A DNA stretch of 64,000 nt, from contig JARYHS010013630.1 of the NCBI GenBank assembly GCA_031002005.1, positions 234,057,539 to 234,121,538 on the forward strand. Reading direction: 5' to 3'. Below, piece by piece: positions 11,972-24,917 of the stretch (its first letter is position 1; every line of letters begins with the position of its first letter). The notes beneath the pieces were generated by a model. The model ran no database searches, was not told where the DNA came from, and was given only the letters and a program-made list of their open reading frames with translations. The stretch comes from Vandiemenella viatica (lineage: Eukaryota > Arthropoda > Insecta > Orthoptera > Morabidae). A program made the translations under genes and the position numbers.

Positions 11972-12301
11972 ATGGTGAAAGGATATTATGTATTTCCGTG
12001 GAGGCTCATTATTAAACAAACACACTTCACTAACACTGATGATAACTTCACTATTATGAGATTGATTCTGAATGGAACTTATGAGCTCGCCGGAAAGTTG
12101 TCTTTCCCTATAAGGCCTGAAACGACATCTTCAAGCACCAGAGTAAACAATATACCTTCACTAAATTATGCCAAACAGCATGACTCAGTATCTTCTGCTG
12201 GTAGACTGACATCGCTAGCAGGCAAAGATAACACTGACAAGTCGTTTCGATTACTTCCTCCGGACATCGCTCTAAGCGAAGCCATTTCCTCATGTCGTTA
12301 A
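11972..12301 (+). other. Unrecognised 109-codon ORF
   Basis: It is one of the longer ORFs in the left part of the window and begins just after the CCGGTTTCG repeat. The Ser/Thr-rich peptide has no domain, signal peptide or membrane segment that I recognise. An opposite-strand ORF covers the same bases. Probably chance or decayed transposon sequence. Confidence 0.15.
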
Positions 12302-13162
12302 TACGTATTACAGAGATTCCCGAGTAACAGGAGCTTCAAAATACAGATATCTTTCAACGTCGTTAGCCTCTGTAGGGATAATATAATGGACTGTTGTGTG
12401 TAGCAATAATAAAAACGAATCGTTTATAACATTTCGTAGAGTCTGCAATTTATTTGAATGAACACAGAAACAATTTCTTTTTCTCCCTGCAAGAAGACTA
12501 TGATTGTTGGTCGATAACACTTAAAACTGCCACTGAAGTAACCAAGGAGTTTTGAAATTGTGCACAAGCAAAGTGTCTCATTGTAAATAGTAAGAAAAAC
12601 CTGTTTGCGATATGCTTGACGAGCCTCCGATTTTCGCTATTACTGTTATGGAATTTTTTATTTCCTACTAGCTTCGAGCCCGTCAAAAATGACGGTTTGA
12701 ACGCAGTATTCTGGCAGTTCATTTTTTTTGCAGTTGGTTAATTATACGGAACTGATATTACATAATGCTAATGACCTTGATTTTGCAATGTTCTATATAT
12801 TTCATTTGTCGTTTGCATAGACATATAGTAGTAATTTATACTGAATTAATGACGCCGGAAGTAAAGAACCAATGAAATTAAATCAGATTAGGAATCCCAA
12901 AAACTTTTGCTATCCATGTAATATCAGTTTTATTCCTGGTCCAGGCACAATTCAGCACGTTAAATATGAAACTACTTCCACCCGCATTAATTAATATCTT
13001 TAGTGACATGGCGCTTATGAAAGCAGTTTAATTGGTTTGTAAATCTCATTTCAGAGTGAATTATGCTGTATATCAAAATGTGTCAGTTGCGATTCTGGTA
13101 AACTTAACCACAACCTCCACTAATATTGCGTTCGAAAATCATAGCTTCTATTACCCTCATAT
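12302..13162. other. No gene recognised
   Basis: AT-rich; no repeat or coding homology seen. Two small minus-strand ORFs (12308-12520, 12498-12722) lack support. Confidence 0.5.
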
Positions 13163-14226
13163 GAATAATGATGGGTATCATAGGAATTCATTCTGAAAAA
13201 GCTTGTAAGAAAAAGAATCATTCTTAATTATACCTTTCGTTATATGAATACGTCACTCTGGTTAGATTATCAGAGCACTTGGTTAGGATCTGACATAAAT
13301 AAATACATTTTACGTTAGATGACGGAGACTATAATTTCGAAAACGAATAACTGTTATTTATTTGACTGATACATGTCGCGATTACGTATGTACAATTCTC
13401 TGAATTTTTAATAAGCTTCATTGTTTCTTATCGTGTGCCAAAAAATTCTTAGTTTACGGTTTAACCTGGTGCTTACAACCGAGGCAGATAAAATAGCGTA
13501 AATAATGAAAACCCTTCTCCTTACATTAATTTATCCATCTGGTTGTCGTAGATAAATAAAAAGCAATATGTAAATTTAATCTAACGTACTAATTGTAACT
13601 TTGTGACATAATTGCCTGGCATTATTTTTTCCCCTGCTCTCAGTATTTCTCATATCACTACTCACTGCTATTTTGCGGCAATAATATCGTTGTTGAATTG
13701 CGAGTGTCACATCGTTTATACAGTAAATAGTCATATCCTTGATGATTTAAATCTGATAAAAAAGTTATCTTAAATCTCATTTAATTGCTAACACATGTAT
13801 CAAAAACTAAGGGTAGGACTATCATATATAATGGTAGTAGGAATTTATTATGGAAAAGTTTATAAGGAGAAACGAATGAGTCATCCTTAATGATATCTTT
13901 AGTTATATGAATACGTTACTCTCCTTAGATTATCAGAGTATTTTGTTAGGATTTTAAAATAAAAAAATGCATTTTACTTTAGATGACGGGGACTATGATT
14001 TCGAAAACGGATAATTGTTATTTATGTGACTAATACATTTCGCATTATGTACGTTTCTCCTAGTTTTTAATAAACTTCATTGCTTCTACCTTCTGCCAAA
14101 AAAATTCTTAGGTTATGGTTTGACTTAGTCCTCATAACAGATACATATAAAATAGCGTAAATATTGAATCTCCGTCTCCTTATATGAATTTCTGCGTCTA
14201 GCTGTAAATAAACGAAAAGCAAGATG
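13163..14226 (+). repeat. Old direct duplication, period ~662 bp
   Basis: Segments 13163-13570 and 13825-14226 align throughout: TATGAATACGT(C/T)ACTCT, TTAGATTATCAGAG, TTAGATGACGG, GATTTCGAAAACG, AATTCTTAG and AAAATAGCGTAAATA recur in order. Identity is about 80 percent by eye. Weaker similarity may continue upstream (AATCTCATTT at 13042 and 13770), so the unit may be the full ~660 bp. No coding content. Confidence 0.65.
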
Positions 14227-17200
14227 GTGGTATGAATGTAATATGGTGGTTGATGATTGGCCGTTCTCTAGCCAATAGGAGTAGCAGCTATAGACGACGC
14301 ATGCAGACGCCACGTTAGCGTTTTATATAATAGGATGATATGATAAGACTGTATGAACCATGCGAAAAATTCGTGAATAAAATATGAAAAATAGTGACGT
14401 TGGTGACTTGTAATAAAATGAAAAGTAGAACCGACTCTTTTGTAGCACCTGGTTATTTGTTTAGTGTAACTGGTGCGCAATAAAATACTTACAACAATTA
14501 CGAAATAATTAGGATATGTAAAACGCACTGTATTGTGCTAACCCGTTTAACCGGAAAGGGGGGGGGGATACCATCACGTTGAAATTTTATCGGGAATATT
14601 AATTTTCTAATTTGGTTAATTGGTGAACTAGAACCTTGAATGCTGCAAGAATCTAAGGTACACAAAAATATTCAATTTATTCTGTCTTCTGGCTTATACC
14701 AGGACGGGCATATTTAACGTTACTTTAAACACAATATATTCAAAGAAAATAACAAGCAATACCCGGCGTTTACAATTTGCCGGATAAATGCAAACATAAA
14801 CAGATTTTAAGTATTTCAAAGATTTTGCAGAGTTAATAAACAATAAAGTGGCGACGCAGGCCAACAACTTAGAGTTAACATTTACAAAAAAAAAAAAAAA
14901 AAACCAGGGGCGCCATTTAAAGTGAAAAGCATCATTTGAATTAGTTATAATGAGCAAGATGCTTGAAAGTTTGAAGTTTATGAACATGGAAAATTGGATA
15001 GCTCAGTAAATATTATTATGATGAGAGCAGAGAGTCTGATCTCAGGGGCCGCTTAAGTGTTTGTAAGCCTTGTTAAAACCCTATGGAACCATTGACCTTT
15101 GCATTGGTACTTTACCGTTGCTGCATCTGCTTGTCGAAGTGTGACACGCTGTGTCACAGCTGGATGCTAATTCACGGAGCCATCCGCGCTAGTGCATCTG
15201 CTGATGGCCTCTACCAGGTGAGACACTCTGTTTCCAGCAATATCTGAGCCAGATAGCGTCTAGCTCCAACCGTGGACCAACAGCTAGGATAGTGTGTCAG
15301 ATGACACGTCTACACTCCAGCTCGTCTGAACAGCAATGGCGTCCTCTTCTCCCGCCACGGAAAGCCAGGATCCCTCTCCCAGTACATGGAAAAAGAAATC
15401 TTTCATTAACAAATATAGACCCTGTAGCCATGCATGATTAGTGAAACGACGTAGCCCACAATCACGTGTTTCGTGTCGTAGCTAGCATTCGTCGCTCATT
15501 TCGCGCAAATTTTCCCTGACCTTGCACCCCTCAACGGAGAGCCGGGGCCATCGCTCTCACCACCTAACGGCATTTTCCGTCCTACGCTGCCTGGTCCATT
15601 TCGTATGCGGCGCCTGGCTATCGTCAGCACTCGGCACTACTGTCCAGTTATTTGAAAGCTTAAAACTGCAATTCCAACATTTTGCACATTTAATACTTTC
15701 TTAACAGCAATCTTGCAATGAATTATATAATAATAAATTTGGCCACCCAGGCTTAATACATAATTATTTACGCATCAATTAGCCCTACAATTTACATTCT
15801 CAATAAACAAATATAGTAAAAATTTGAATATTAATTATGAGTACATTAAATTTCATTGGGGGATGACTCTGTCATACCGCAGTATGTACGACAAACTGCC
15901 ACTGCCCTTAAAAGAATGAAATCAACCTGAACCATAAGATTTCTCTGATGGGTATTAGTCATTAATAATATTTATTCGTTACCAAGTTTTCATTATAAGC
16001 TAAGCTCTAAATCTAACATCGCTACCTTCTAGTTGACAGTACTGTCCTGGCAGAGCGTGTCCTGATTATCTCCGAAACTACGAAGTGGAATGTGCCCAGC
16101 TTATTTATCTGGTATTATCAGTTCTATTTTTAGAAACCAACTAAGTCCATGGATGAACTTTATTACTCCATTCATAGCATATTATGTCTTACCACAATCC
16201 GATCACATATTGATCAAAACTTCATAGCCTATTAACTCAAATACTAATAAAATTACATAATTTTTGTTAGTGATTTTCACTTTTTTTTGGTGGCATTTTG
16301 CTCCGTCAAAGTTGTTAGGTTTTACACGGGATGGTATTGGGGAAGACGCGCCTAACACTAATCGCCAATATGCCCATGCCATGACTAACTCGCTGCCAGG
16401 TTTGAGTTCGAACCTTCAAGATCATATCACCATGTCCACGTTGTTATCGTCTACTTTTCTCCATGCTGCAGGAATGGTGCCTTCTTCTCATTCATCAATA
16501 CCCAAACAAATCACGAGTTGATTTCTCCACTCAACGGATGAAATCCGCAGAACATATGAAAATTCAAAATAACAGTCAGTTTGTGGCTACATAAACTATT
16601 GGTCTACAGATTACTTCAGGAAATCCAAACTTCTCGTTCATTCTCTCCCACCATACTGCTGTTCTTATAAATGCCCTCGGTTTTGAATCCTTTAGACTTC
16701 TTGCTTTTTTGTGCCAACGAAAAATTGCTCTGCAACCCGTTGATTTATTTTAGTTATTTTTCAAACATCCACAAGTTTCTAACCTCGTTTAGCTCACTCC
16801 ACCTTTGGGAACCACCGAAAATAATCAGCGCTCCGATACGGTGGCGAAACTAACACACTTGAAACATCTAGAATCAGTAACAAGGGCTTGTCGTGCTGGG
16901 TTGTTGTTCGAGCCACAGCTCAGTGACGTTTCTAGCTGCCCCTGAATAGCCGGGATGCCACACGGTCATTCTGCTTGGGACATTGACTCCACTCCATTCA
17001 GGTAAATTCCTCACACTGGATGCCTCGATCGAGCAAATATTGGCGACATTAATCCAAAGCAAACCTCTCAATAATTTTAATTTCAATAACAAAAATGTTG
17101 GTATCATTACCATCGATAACAATATGTATAATCGCATTTGTTAAGGTTAATTACGCATTGTTTCCTACATATGCAAGTTACAATGAATTGTCCGAGACAG

Positions 17201-17313
17201 TATAAATGAGTTCTTTTCCTTCGCAGTGTTCAAATTCAGTGTCACGTACTTCGCGTGATTGTTTCAGTCACAAATGAGGGTTGTCAGTTCAATTGTATTA
17301 ATAATGTTTTTGA
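14227..17313. other. No gene recognised; GC-richer patches
   Basis: Contains a poly-A run (14886-14904) and a G-run (14560-14568). 15040-15660 and 16870-17020 are richer in G+C than the surroundings. A donor-like CATTCAG|GTAAATTC occurs near 16996-17010 but has no acceptor-bounded frame to support it. Short ORFs at 15522, 16264 and 16874 have no recognisable family. Confidence 0.45.
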
Positions 17314-18313
17314 NNNNNNNNNNNNNNNNNNNNNNNNNNNNNNNNNNNNNNNNNNNNNNNNNNNNNNNNNNNNNNNNNNNNNNNNNNNNNNNNNNNNNNN
17401 NNNNNNNNNNNNNNNNNNNNNNNNNNNNNNNNNNNNNNNNNNNNNNNNNNNNNNNNNNNNNNNNNNNNNNNNNNNNNNNNNNNNNNNNNNNNNNNNNNNN
17501 NNNNNNNNNNNNNNNNNNNNNNNNNNNNNNNNNNNNNNNNNNNNNNNNNNNNNNNNNNNNNNNNNNNNNNNNNNNNNNNNNNNNNNNNNNNNNNNNNNNN
17601 NNNNNNNNNNNNNNNNNNNNNNNNNNNNNNNNNNNNNNNNNNNNNNNNNNNNNNNNNNNNNNNNNNNNNNNNNNNNNNNNNNNNNNNNNNNNNNNNNNNN
17701 NNNNNNNNNNNNNNNNNNNNNNNNNNNNNNNNNNNNNNNNNNNNNNNNNNNNNNNNNNNNNNNNNNNNNNNNNNNNNNNNNNNNNNNNNNNNNNNNNNNN
17801 NNNNNNNNNNNNNNNNNNNNNNNNNNNNNNNNNNNNNNNNNNNNNNNNNNNNNNNNNNNNNNNNNNNNNNNNNNNNNNNNNNNNNNNNNNNNNNNNNNNN
17901 NNNNNNNNNNNNNNNNNNNNNNNNNNNNNNNNNNNNNNNNNNNNNNNNNNNNNNNNNNNNNNNNNNNNNNNNNNNNNNNNNNNNNNNNNNNNNNNNNNNN
18001 NNNNNNNNNNNNNNNNNNNNNNNNNNNNNNNNNNNNNNNNNNNNNNNNNNNNNNNNNNNNNNNNNNNNNNNNNNNNNNNNNNNNNNNNNNNNNNNNNNNN
18101 NNNNNNNNNNNNNNNNNNNNNNNNNNNNNNNNNNNNNNNNNNNNNNNNNNNNNNNNNNNNNNNNNNNNNNNNNNNNNNNNNNNNNNNNNNNNNNNNNNNN
18201 NNNNNNNNNNNNNNNNNNNNNNNNNNNNNNNNNNNNNNNNNNNNNNNNNNNNNNNNNNNNNNNNNNNNNNNNNNNNNNNNNNNNNNNNNNNNNNNNNNNN
18301 NNNNNNNNNNNNN
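17314..18313. other. Assembly gap of exactly 1000 N
   Basis: An uninterrupted run of N of round length, so a scaffold gap of unknown true size. Apparent ORFs of over 350 residues across it are artefacts. Confidence 0.99.
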
Positions 18314-18434
18314 TAGTGACAGTTGCCGCGCCGCAACATCGGTAACATAATAATGTTAACAGATAATATTGCAATCAAATGCAGTCTTAATAATTAGCCA
18401 CCCAGTAGCTCTGTTATTAATAACCATGACATTT

Positions 18435-18810
18435 ACCAAAAATCCTATTATTATACTGATTTTTATCATAAAAAATAATCCTAAATATTATTAAACTACA
18501 TAAAAAATGATTAAATCCTCTTATTATACAAATGTTTACTGTAAACATTAATTCTAACCTCAGAAAATAGATTAAATCTTGTTATTATACTGAATTTTAT
18601 TATAAAAATAATTCTAACAATTATTAAACAACAGCAAATTGATTAAATCCTGTTATGATTAAGTTTTTTACTTTGAAAAATATTTGTAATTATTATTAAA
18701 CCACAGGAAGTTGATTAAATCATGTTATTATGCAGATTCTTACTATAAAAAATAAGTCTTTTATCATACCACTGAAAACTGATTGAATCCGACTATTATT
18801 GGAATTTATA
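18435..18810 (+). repeat. AT-rich minisatellite, ~70-bp unit, about six copies
   Basis: The motif GATTAAATC-xTG-TTATTATxC recurs at about 18440, 18511, 18573, 18643, 18716 and 18785, each followed by a TTTTACTATAAAAAATAATTC-type block and ATTATTAAACxACAG. It starts about 120 bp after the assembly gap, so more copies may lie in the gap. Confidence 0.7.
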
Positions 18811-18845
18811 TTGCCGACGGGTTTTTATTGAATGAGCTTTGTATT

Positions 18846-21800
18846 CTAGAGTGAAACAGTTCGATCGACATTACTGCTACAAAAATTATTACTAGCATAT
18901 TTTCGACCGTCTGATATATGAGTACTGAATCTCAGCCGACATAGGAGTTGCACGTTATCAGTGATCAGACCAAGGTTTTTTCCCCATCCCTTCCTATCTG
19001 GCACCAACCTCTTCATCTCAACAAATCCTTTACAACCTACATCCTTAATTATCTGCTTCATATTTTATAATCTTCTTCTACCTCTACACTTCTTTCCTTC
19101 GACTGTTCCATCTACTAGCAAATTAACCAATCCCTCATGTCTTAAAATGTGACACACCAGCCTGTCTCTTCTTTCTGTAAGACTCTTCCACAACCTTCTC
19201 ACCCATCATTTCAACACGTTTATTTCGTACTTCATCTGTCCACTTAATTTTCAGCATCCTTCTATAGCACCGCACTTCAAATACTTCAATTTTTCTTCTC
19301 TTTTGTCCATGCTTCCCTAACTTAAAAGTGCTGTTTTCTTAAAGTTCTTCCTGAATCCTAGATCAATTTTTGAAACTAAAAGATTTCTCTTTTTCAAGAA
19401 GGCTCTTTTCGCTAGTGCTATTCTGCTATCAACGTCAATCTTGCTTCGACCATCAGATGTAATTTTACTTCCTAAGTAACAGACTTTACTTAGTTCCCCT
19501 AGTGCATCCGATCTTATTTTTACTTTTAATCTACTATTTTTGCTATCGTTTCCGCTACATTTAATCACTTATGTCTTGCTTTAGTCAAAAATCTTCCTTC
19601 AATATTTTGATCATGTCATTCAGTAACTTCACAAAATTTTTAGTCTGTTCTTCTAATCAGCAAATCGTAGCATATTGATTTTTTCCTCCATGAACACCCA
19701 TGCCACATTCAAATTTCTCTTTTACTTCCTTTATTGCTTCCTCTGCATACGAGTTGAATATTAATAGGGATAGTCTCACACACTTTTTAATTGAAGAATG
19801 TCTCTACATTGATTGTAGTCGCTTGATTATTATACAGAATATTCTTCCATTTCGATATTTTAGATCTGACTTCTTAAAATTTTGAAAATCTTGCTCCACC
19901 TAACATATCGAATTTTTTTTTCCTAGATCAACAAAGGTCAATAAAGTATCTTCGATTTTCTTGATCCGCCCTTCTAGTACTAATCTTAAAGCGAGAATTG
20001 CTTATCTCCCTAAACCCAAACTAATCTTCTCCTATTATCTCTTCCTCTATCCTTTCTATTCATCTGTATATAACCCTGGCCTTGGTCAGTAATTAAGAAG
20101 CTTAGACTTATGGTGCGGTAATTGTCACATTTGATGTATTTTGCTTACATCGGAAGGCTTTTATTAAAATCAGTTGATTTATTTCCTGTTTCATAATTGA
20201 TTGGCATGTTTAAATAATCCTTGGATTCCTTCTTCTATTGGGGATTTCAGAAGATCTGAAGGAATCTGATTAATTCCAACCACCTAATCTGATTTGAAAT
20301 GTTTCAAAGCTCTATTAAATTCTGTCCTTAAAGCACTATCTCGTAAGTCATCAATGTTGACATTCCATTCTCTCTCGAGTACACTATTGTTCAAATCATC
20401 AGCATCATACAGATTCTCTATGTATTCCTACCATCTATCAAATCTGAGCTTCAAAGAGGCATCCCATCAGGATGTTATACATGTTTTCTTCATTTATCAA
20501 AAATTTTGTTTGAGCCTCCTAAAGGCCACATCTGCTTTATCTACTACTAATGTTTACTTTTCTATTTCTTCACGCTTTTGTTGCAGCCGCTTTTCCTATG
20601 CTTCCTTCCATTTCCTTTTTATTTGATACCTAAAATGTTTGTACTCCTCTCTTCCTGCTTTGTCCTGAGCATTTTTGTGATTGCTTCCCTGATCCATCAA
20701 CTAAAATTTTTCTTCTGTAATCCAAGGTTTTCGGCTGGCTTGTTTCCTAAAGCCTAATGTTTCTTTACCAGCTTTGATTATTTCTCTCTCCAATGCATTC
20801 CATTCGTCCTTAGTTGAACTCCTATTAGAGTTATTTCTTAGACCGAAATTTACCAACTCTGCAAATTTTTCCCTCGTGGTAAATTGTTTCAGCTTGTAAA
20901 TTTGTTGCCTATTCTGCCTGTGCTGTTACTTTATTCTAAAGCTCATAACTATCAGAGTCAACATCAGCTGCTGGGTATGCCTGAATCTCTGTTTACGATG
21001 ATATAACCTAGATGATATAAACCTGTGTCTCCTGGACGTTTCTAGGTGTATGATTCTTAAACAGTGTGTTCGCCACGACGAATTTATATTTTTTCCATAA
21101 TTCTAACAATCTGCTTCTTCGCTGTTTACTTTCACGTAGGCCAAAACTCCCTACATTATTCCCCTTTTTTCCTTCCCCCATGACAATTAGAATTTCATCC
21201 CCCTTCACTTATTAGATTAATTCTTCAATTTCATCATTTATTTTCTCTGTTTCTTCATCATTTACCTGTGACGTTTGCATGTACACTTGTACTAACGTAG
21301 CTGAAGCAAGCGTAGTATCTATCCTCATCAAAACAATCCTGGTACTAAGCTTTTCGTCATAACTCTCCCAGTTCGTTTGTTCATTATAAATCTTACACCA
21401 ATACAACCACTGACGGCTTTCATCTTAATTATTCTGTGTTCGACAGTCCAGAAATCTTGTGCATTTCCTTCCATTTATTCACTAATCTATATGGCATCTA
21501 ACTTTTGTTGTTCAATCTCCCCACTTAAGTTTTATAATCTATCTGCCCTAATTCAGACTTCTAACATTCCGCGATCTGACTCGTAGAATGTTTCTATGAT
21601 TCCGTTGACTCCTCCCCGAGCAGTCCCTACCTGGAGATCCAATTGGTGGACTATTTTACTTCCAGATTATTTTACCCGAGGAAGAAAGCCATAATTCTAT
21701 ATATAATTTGACAGGATTAAATGGCTTCGGGATATCCTTTGTGTCTTTAATGCAATGGCTTTCCCGTTGCCTTCTGCATCCCAATGCCGTTTATCATTTC

Positions 21801-21960
21801 TGATTCTTCCGTCTTTAGGGGCTATTTCCTACTCTCGGGGAAAAGAGGGTGCCCTTTCTTTCTTAGGTGTTTGGCAAGCAGTAGGTAACTCCTTCCACCG
21901 CTAGTCATTCAGTCGGCAGAGCCTCGTCCTTGTAAACGACCACACCACGTAAAGAGGACG
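18846..21960 (-). pseudogene. Decayed non-LTR retrotransposon (LINE), endonuclease plus reverse transcriptase
   Basis: Read from about 21.75 kb downward, broken frames follow LINE order. The apurinic-type endonuclease part is around 21008-21590, with RIVLMRIDTT, LVQVYMQTS, GSFGLRES and VVANTLFKNHTPRN. A linker lies near 20290-20480. Reverse-transcriptase-distal and C-terminal parts lie at 18846-19570, with KVCYLGSKITSDG, DVDSRIALAKRAFLKKRNL and QIIKDVGCKGFVEMKRL. Numerous stops and frameshifts are present throughout and no frame exceeds about 85 codons in sense. The protein type is the common insect endonuclease-reverse transcriptase LINE; I do not assign a clade. Plus-strand ORFs over this stretch (for example 20294-20626) are shadows. 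Confidence 0.8.
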
Positions 21961-23114
21961 TTGACAATTGGTTGGAAAAGGCTGATATAGTCTATCCCAA
22001 GCCTAACCAGACCGAGTACACTCCAATATTGGGAAGGCACTACTATTAAACCCAGAAAAATTACATAAATTCGCCAAAAAGAGGTAAAAATATGTAAAAT
22101 ACTTAAATTCCTCATAAAGTACATGTATTCCCCATCACTGACCAATCGTGTAGGGCTTAACTTCATTTTTGTCTTCGAGTGTAAAAATTTTATAAATTCT
22201 CGAAATTTGGTAAAAATTGTGAACATTGCTTCAAAGTCATCGAAACTGGTACAGAATATGTCAATTACCACCACGAAATACATCTGTCTGTTCCAGTTGA
22301 CACGACAGTCTTGAAGAATAGTGATAACCTGCAGTAATCATGTTGCTATGTTCGCTCCACGTACATACAAACTCTAGTTTGGCTACTCACACCAAATAGA
22401 GTGCAACCAGCAAGCTTTCCACCTAATTAGTATAGTTTCGCATTCGTAATTTACCAAGATCGCCATCGAAGAACCATGTTAGTTATTAATACTGCCTCAC
22501 TAAATAATGATGACGGCGTGTTTTTGGGTGATTCTGGCCCATTTTATCACCAATCAACTTTGACAATTTTAATTGATATATTTAATGACATACAGAAGGT
22601 ATTGTTACGAAGTCAAAATGAAAATGCTCTGTTTTGATCAAATACCACTGAATTTAATGAACTCCCCAATTTTGCACACTGATATTACATTAACGCATTT
22701 TATAAACTATTACAGTTTCCCTACAGAGAAACACACTCGCTCCATGCCACATCATTCAAGCGGCGCAACACACCCAGCTGTTGCAGGCCATAAACTAACT
22801 ATGTTACCTTGACTAAAAAGCAAACAACTATCTGTGGAAAACCGGAAATAATACAACAGGTTATAGATATTTATAAAATTATTTTGGATCCTTAAATTAA
22901 TCAAAACAAACAACACAATTCAATAATAATAATAATAGGGGGTCGTGATGATGTTACAAACCACACACATACGTTAGGTACACCCATCAAAGACCCTCAC
23001 ACACGGACAGAGATACACCAACATAATACACACCGAAACATGTAGTATATTGAGGGATTTTAGTTATAGTATATTGCAATTTTTACTCGGGATAATTTTT
23101 CTCAAGCTGCAGCT
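21961..23114. other. No gene recognised
   Basis: AT-rich. Includes a short (AAT)n microsatellite at about 22922-22937 and an A/C-rich patch (22950-23040) before the LTR element. A minus ORF at 21909-22283 has no recognisable family. Confidence 0.5.
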
Positions 23115-23626
23115 TGTAAGCTTCCCTCCTTTCTGCTGCTTTTTGTCAGCTTCCACAAATGACTTAAGTGCACTACTTCAAGCAGAATATTTTTCGCTGT
23201 AGAAGTCGGCACCAAAGAAGAAAAAACTCTGCAACTCAAATATACAAATAACACACGACAGGATAATATAATTAACTCGAAAAATTCACTCTTTTATTTT
23301 CCTTTTTTCACAACATACAAATACACACACGGCTCATAAAACAACTTACACTATTTTTATCTCAATACACGTCCGACAGCTAGAAATCAAGCATGTCTGC
23401 CATACCGTGCTTTCTCTGTCTTACTATTCCTTGCGCAATCCAAAGATTATTCACCTAGTCCATTCTTCCAAAGATAGTCCTCACTCTCTGTTCTTACCTT
23501 TAGTGCTATTTATGTTATTCAGCAAAACTTCAACATAATTCTCTTTATACAAAATAAAACATGTCTTTTTTAAATATTATAAACACCAAAATTATAAATA
23601 TAGTAAGGCGACCTTGTCACCTTACA
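23115..23626 (-). repeat. 3' LTR (minus-strand sense)
   Basis: 512 bp, TG...CA with inverted TGTAAG/CTTACA ends. It matches 27910-28432 almost throughout; the differences are single substitutions and short indels. Confidence 0.9.
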
Positions 23627-23639
23627 CATTCCCCCCGTC
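23627..23639 (-). promoter_or_regulatory. Polypurine tract
   Basis: Minus-strand GACGGGGGGAATG abuts the 3' LTR exactly, where a plus-strand primer is expected in LTR retrotransposons. Confidence 0.75.
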
Positions 23640-23705
23640 AACTCATCATCAAAATTACTCCCCAGAAATTTTGATGATCATCTATCTTACATACTAATTG
23701 TACAA

Positions 23706-23894
23706 TCATTCTATATACAATTTCAAATCTTGCACATTCCTTAACCCTAACATTTTTCCAGACTTTGGTAGTTGCAGATAATATGCATGTGGATGTGGCC
23801 TACCTACAATTTTATATGGTCCTTCATATATATCAAAGAACTTTTTGATCTCCGCATTTATGCTGCTGGATCGTTCATGAGTTCTCACCAACAC
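23706..23894 (-). pseudogene. Integrase C-terminal tail of the LTR element
   Basis: The frame carries LVRTHERSSS, then FFDIYEGPYKIVGRPHPHAY and GLRNVQDLKLY. This is the SH3-like DNA-binding tail found at the C-terminus of Gypsy-type integrases. The zinc-binding and DDE core domains that should precede it are absent. A single in-frame stop codon separates it from the upstream acidic ORF, whose last residues belong to the same tail domain. It lies about 65 bp upstream of the purine tract, the normal place for the end of pol. Confidence 0.7.
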
Positions 23895-23897
23895 TAG

Positions 23898-24847
23898 TTA
23901 CCCTACTTCGAACTCAATCTTCCTAGAACGGCGGTCCTTCATCTTCACTTTTCCTATTGTTGCGTCCTCTTCTTCTCTGTATGTCGATCCTTTGTCCTTC
24001 ATCTTCACTTTTCCTCTTGTTGCTTCCTCTTCTTCCACCTTTCGGTAACTTAGCTTTTTGTTCTTCCTCATCAATTTGATTGCTTCACTTTCCTTACCTC
24101 TTCCTGGTCCTTCCTTCCTTATTAGAAAGCATTTCAGTTCTCTTTCTTCATCCTTGTCACTATCGACTACATAACTCTTTTTTAAATCTTCGTAAAAGTT
24201 TTCTCCCTCTTGCATACTATAATCTTCATTGAATTCTTCTTCGTCTCCATGCTCTTCATCGTCTATCGTATCGTCTGTTTCCTCATCTTCCTCTTCTCTT
24301 CGCTCTTCGTAATTTTCATCCTCATTTTCCCAAGATATTGATTCCATATTCTTCATCCCCTATCAATTCGTCAATACTCTTCTGGTCCTTGTTCTTCCAA
24401 TAATCCATTTCTGCTAAACCAATCACCTCACTTCCTTCCATTGCCTCATTTTCAACCTTGTCGAATCGTTCACTTTCCACAATTTGTTCTAAACACCTCC
24501 ACCATTTTAACGGACCTTTGTCTTCCACCGTTAGTTCTTGCTCTTTTCCCACTTCTAACCGTTTTTCGAGGTCTTCCTCATCTTCTTCTTCTACCGTTTC
24601 CACTCCTAATTTTTCCTTACAAGCTCTTCTTGCTTGGTTTACCCCATTCATCTACTTCATCAATCATCAGTGTTTTATCCATTAATGGCTTCCTTTCTTC
24701 ATTATTTCTGATTTGATTGTCGCTCTCCACTGACGTCTTCTGATTGCTCTCCTCTCTCTCTATTCTTTGGAAATGTTTTGCAACATCTTCTAGAACGGTC
24801 TTCCTATGTTTTACTGCTTCTTCTTGTTTACTCTCATGAACATACAT
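23898..24847 (-). pseudogene. Acidic Glu/Asp-rich region between gag and integrase tail
   Basis: Three overlapping frames (24617-24847, 24322-24651, 23898-24356) encode strongly acidic peptides, for example VEEEDEEDLEKRLEVGKEQE and YEERREEEDEETDDTIDDEE, turning basic towards the end with a repeated KVKMKD motif (about 23932-24020). The three frames suggest one former ORF broken by frameshifts. Position corresponds to where protease, reverse transcriptase and RNase H should be, but none of their motifs are seen. No known function; it could be an expanded acidic tail of Gag or an acquired segment. Confidence 0.5.
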
Positions 24848-24917
24848 CTATATTCTTTAAAATTTCTTGGTCCTCTTCTTTCATCGGCCTGGGAACGGAC
24901 CTCTTCACAAGCCCTTC

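Noticed and set aside
17255..18378. ORFs of 353-364 residues on both strands
   Set aside because: They are open only because they run through 1000 N; not real.
20294..20626. 110-residue plus-strand ORF
   Set aside because: Antisense shadow of the decayed minus-strand LINE.
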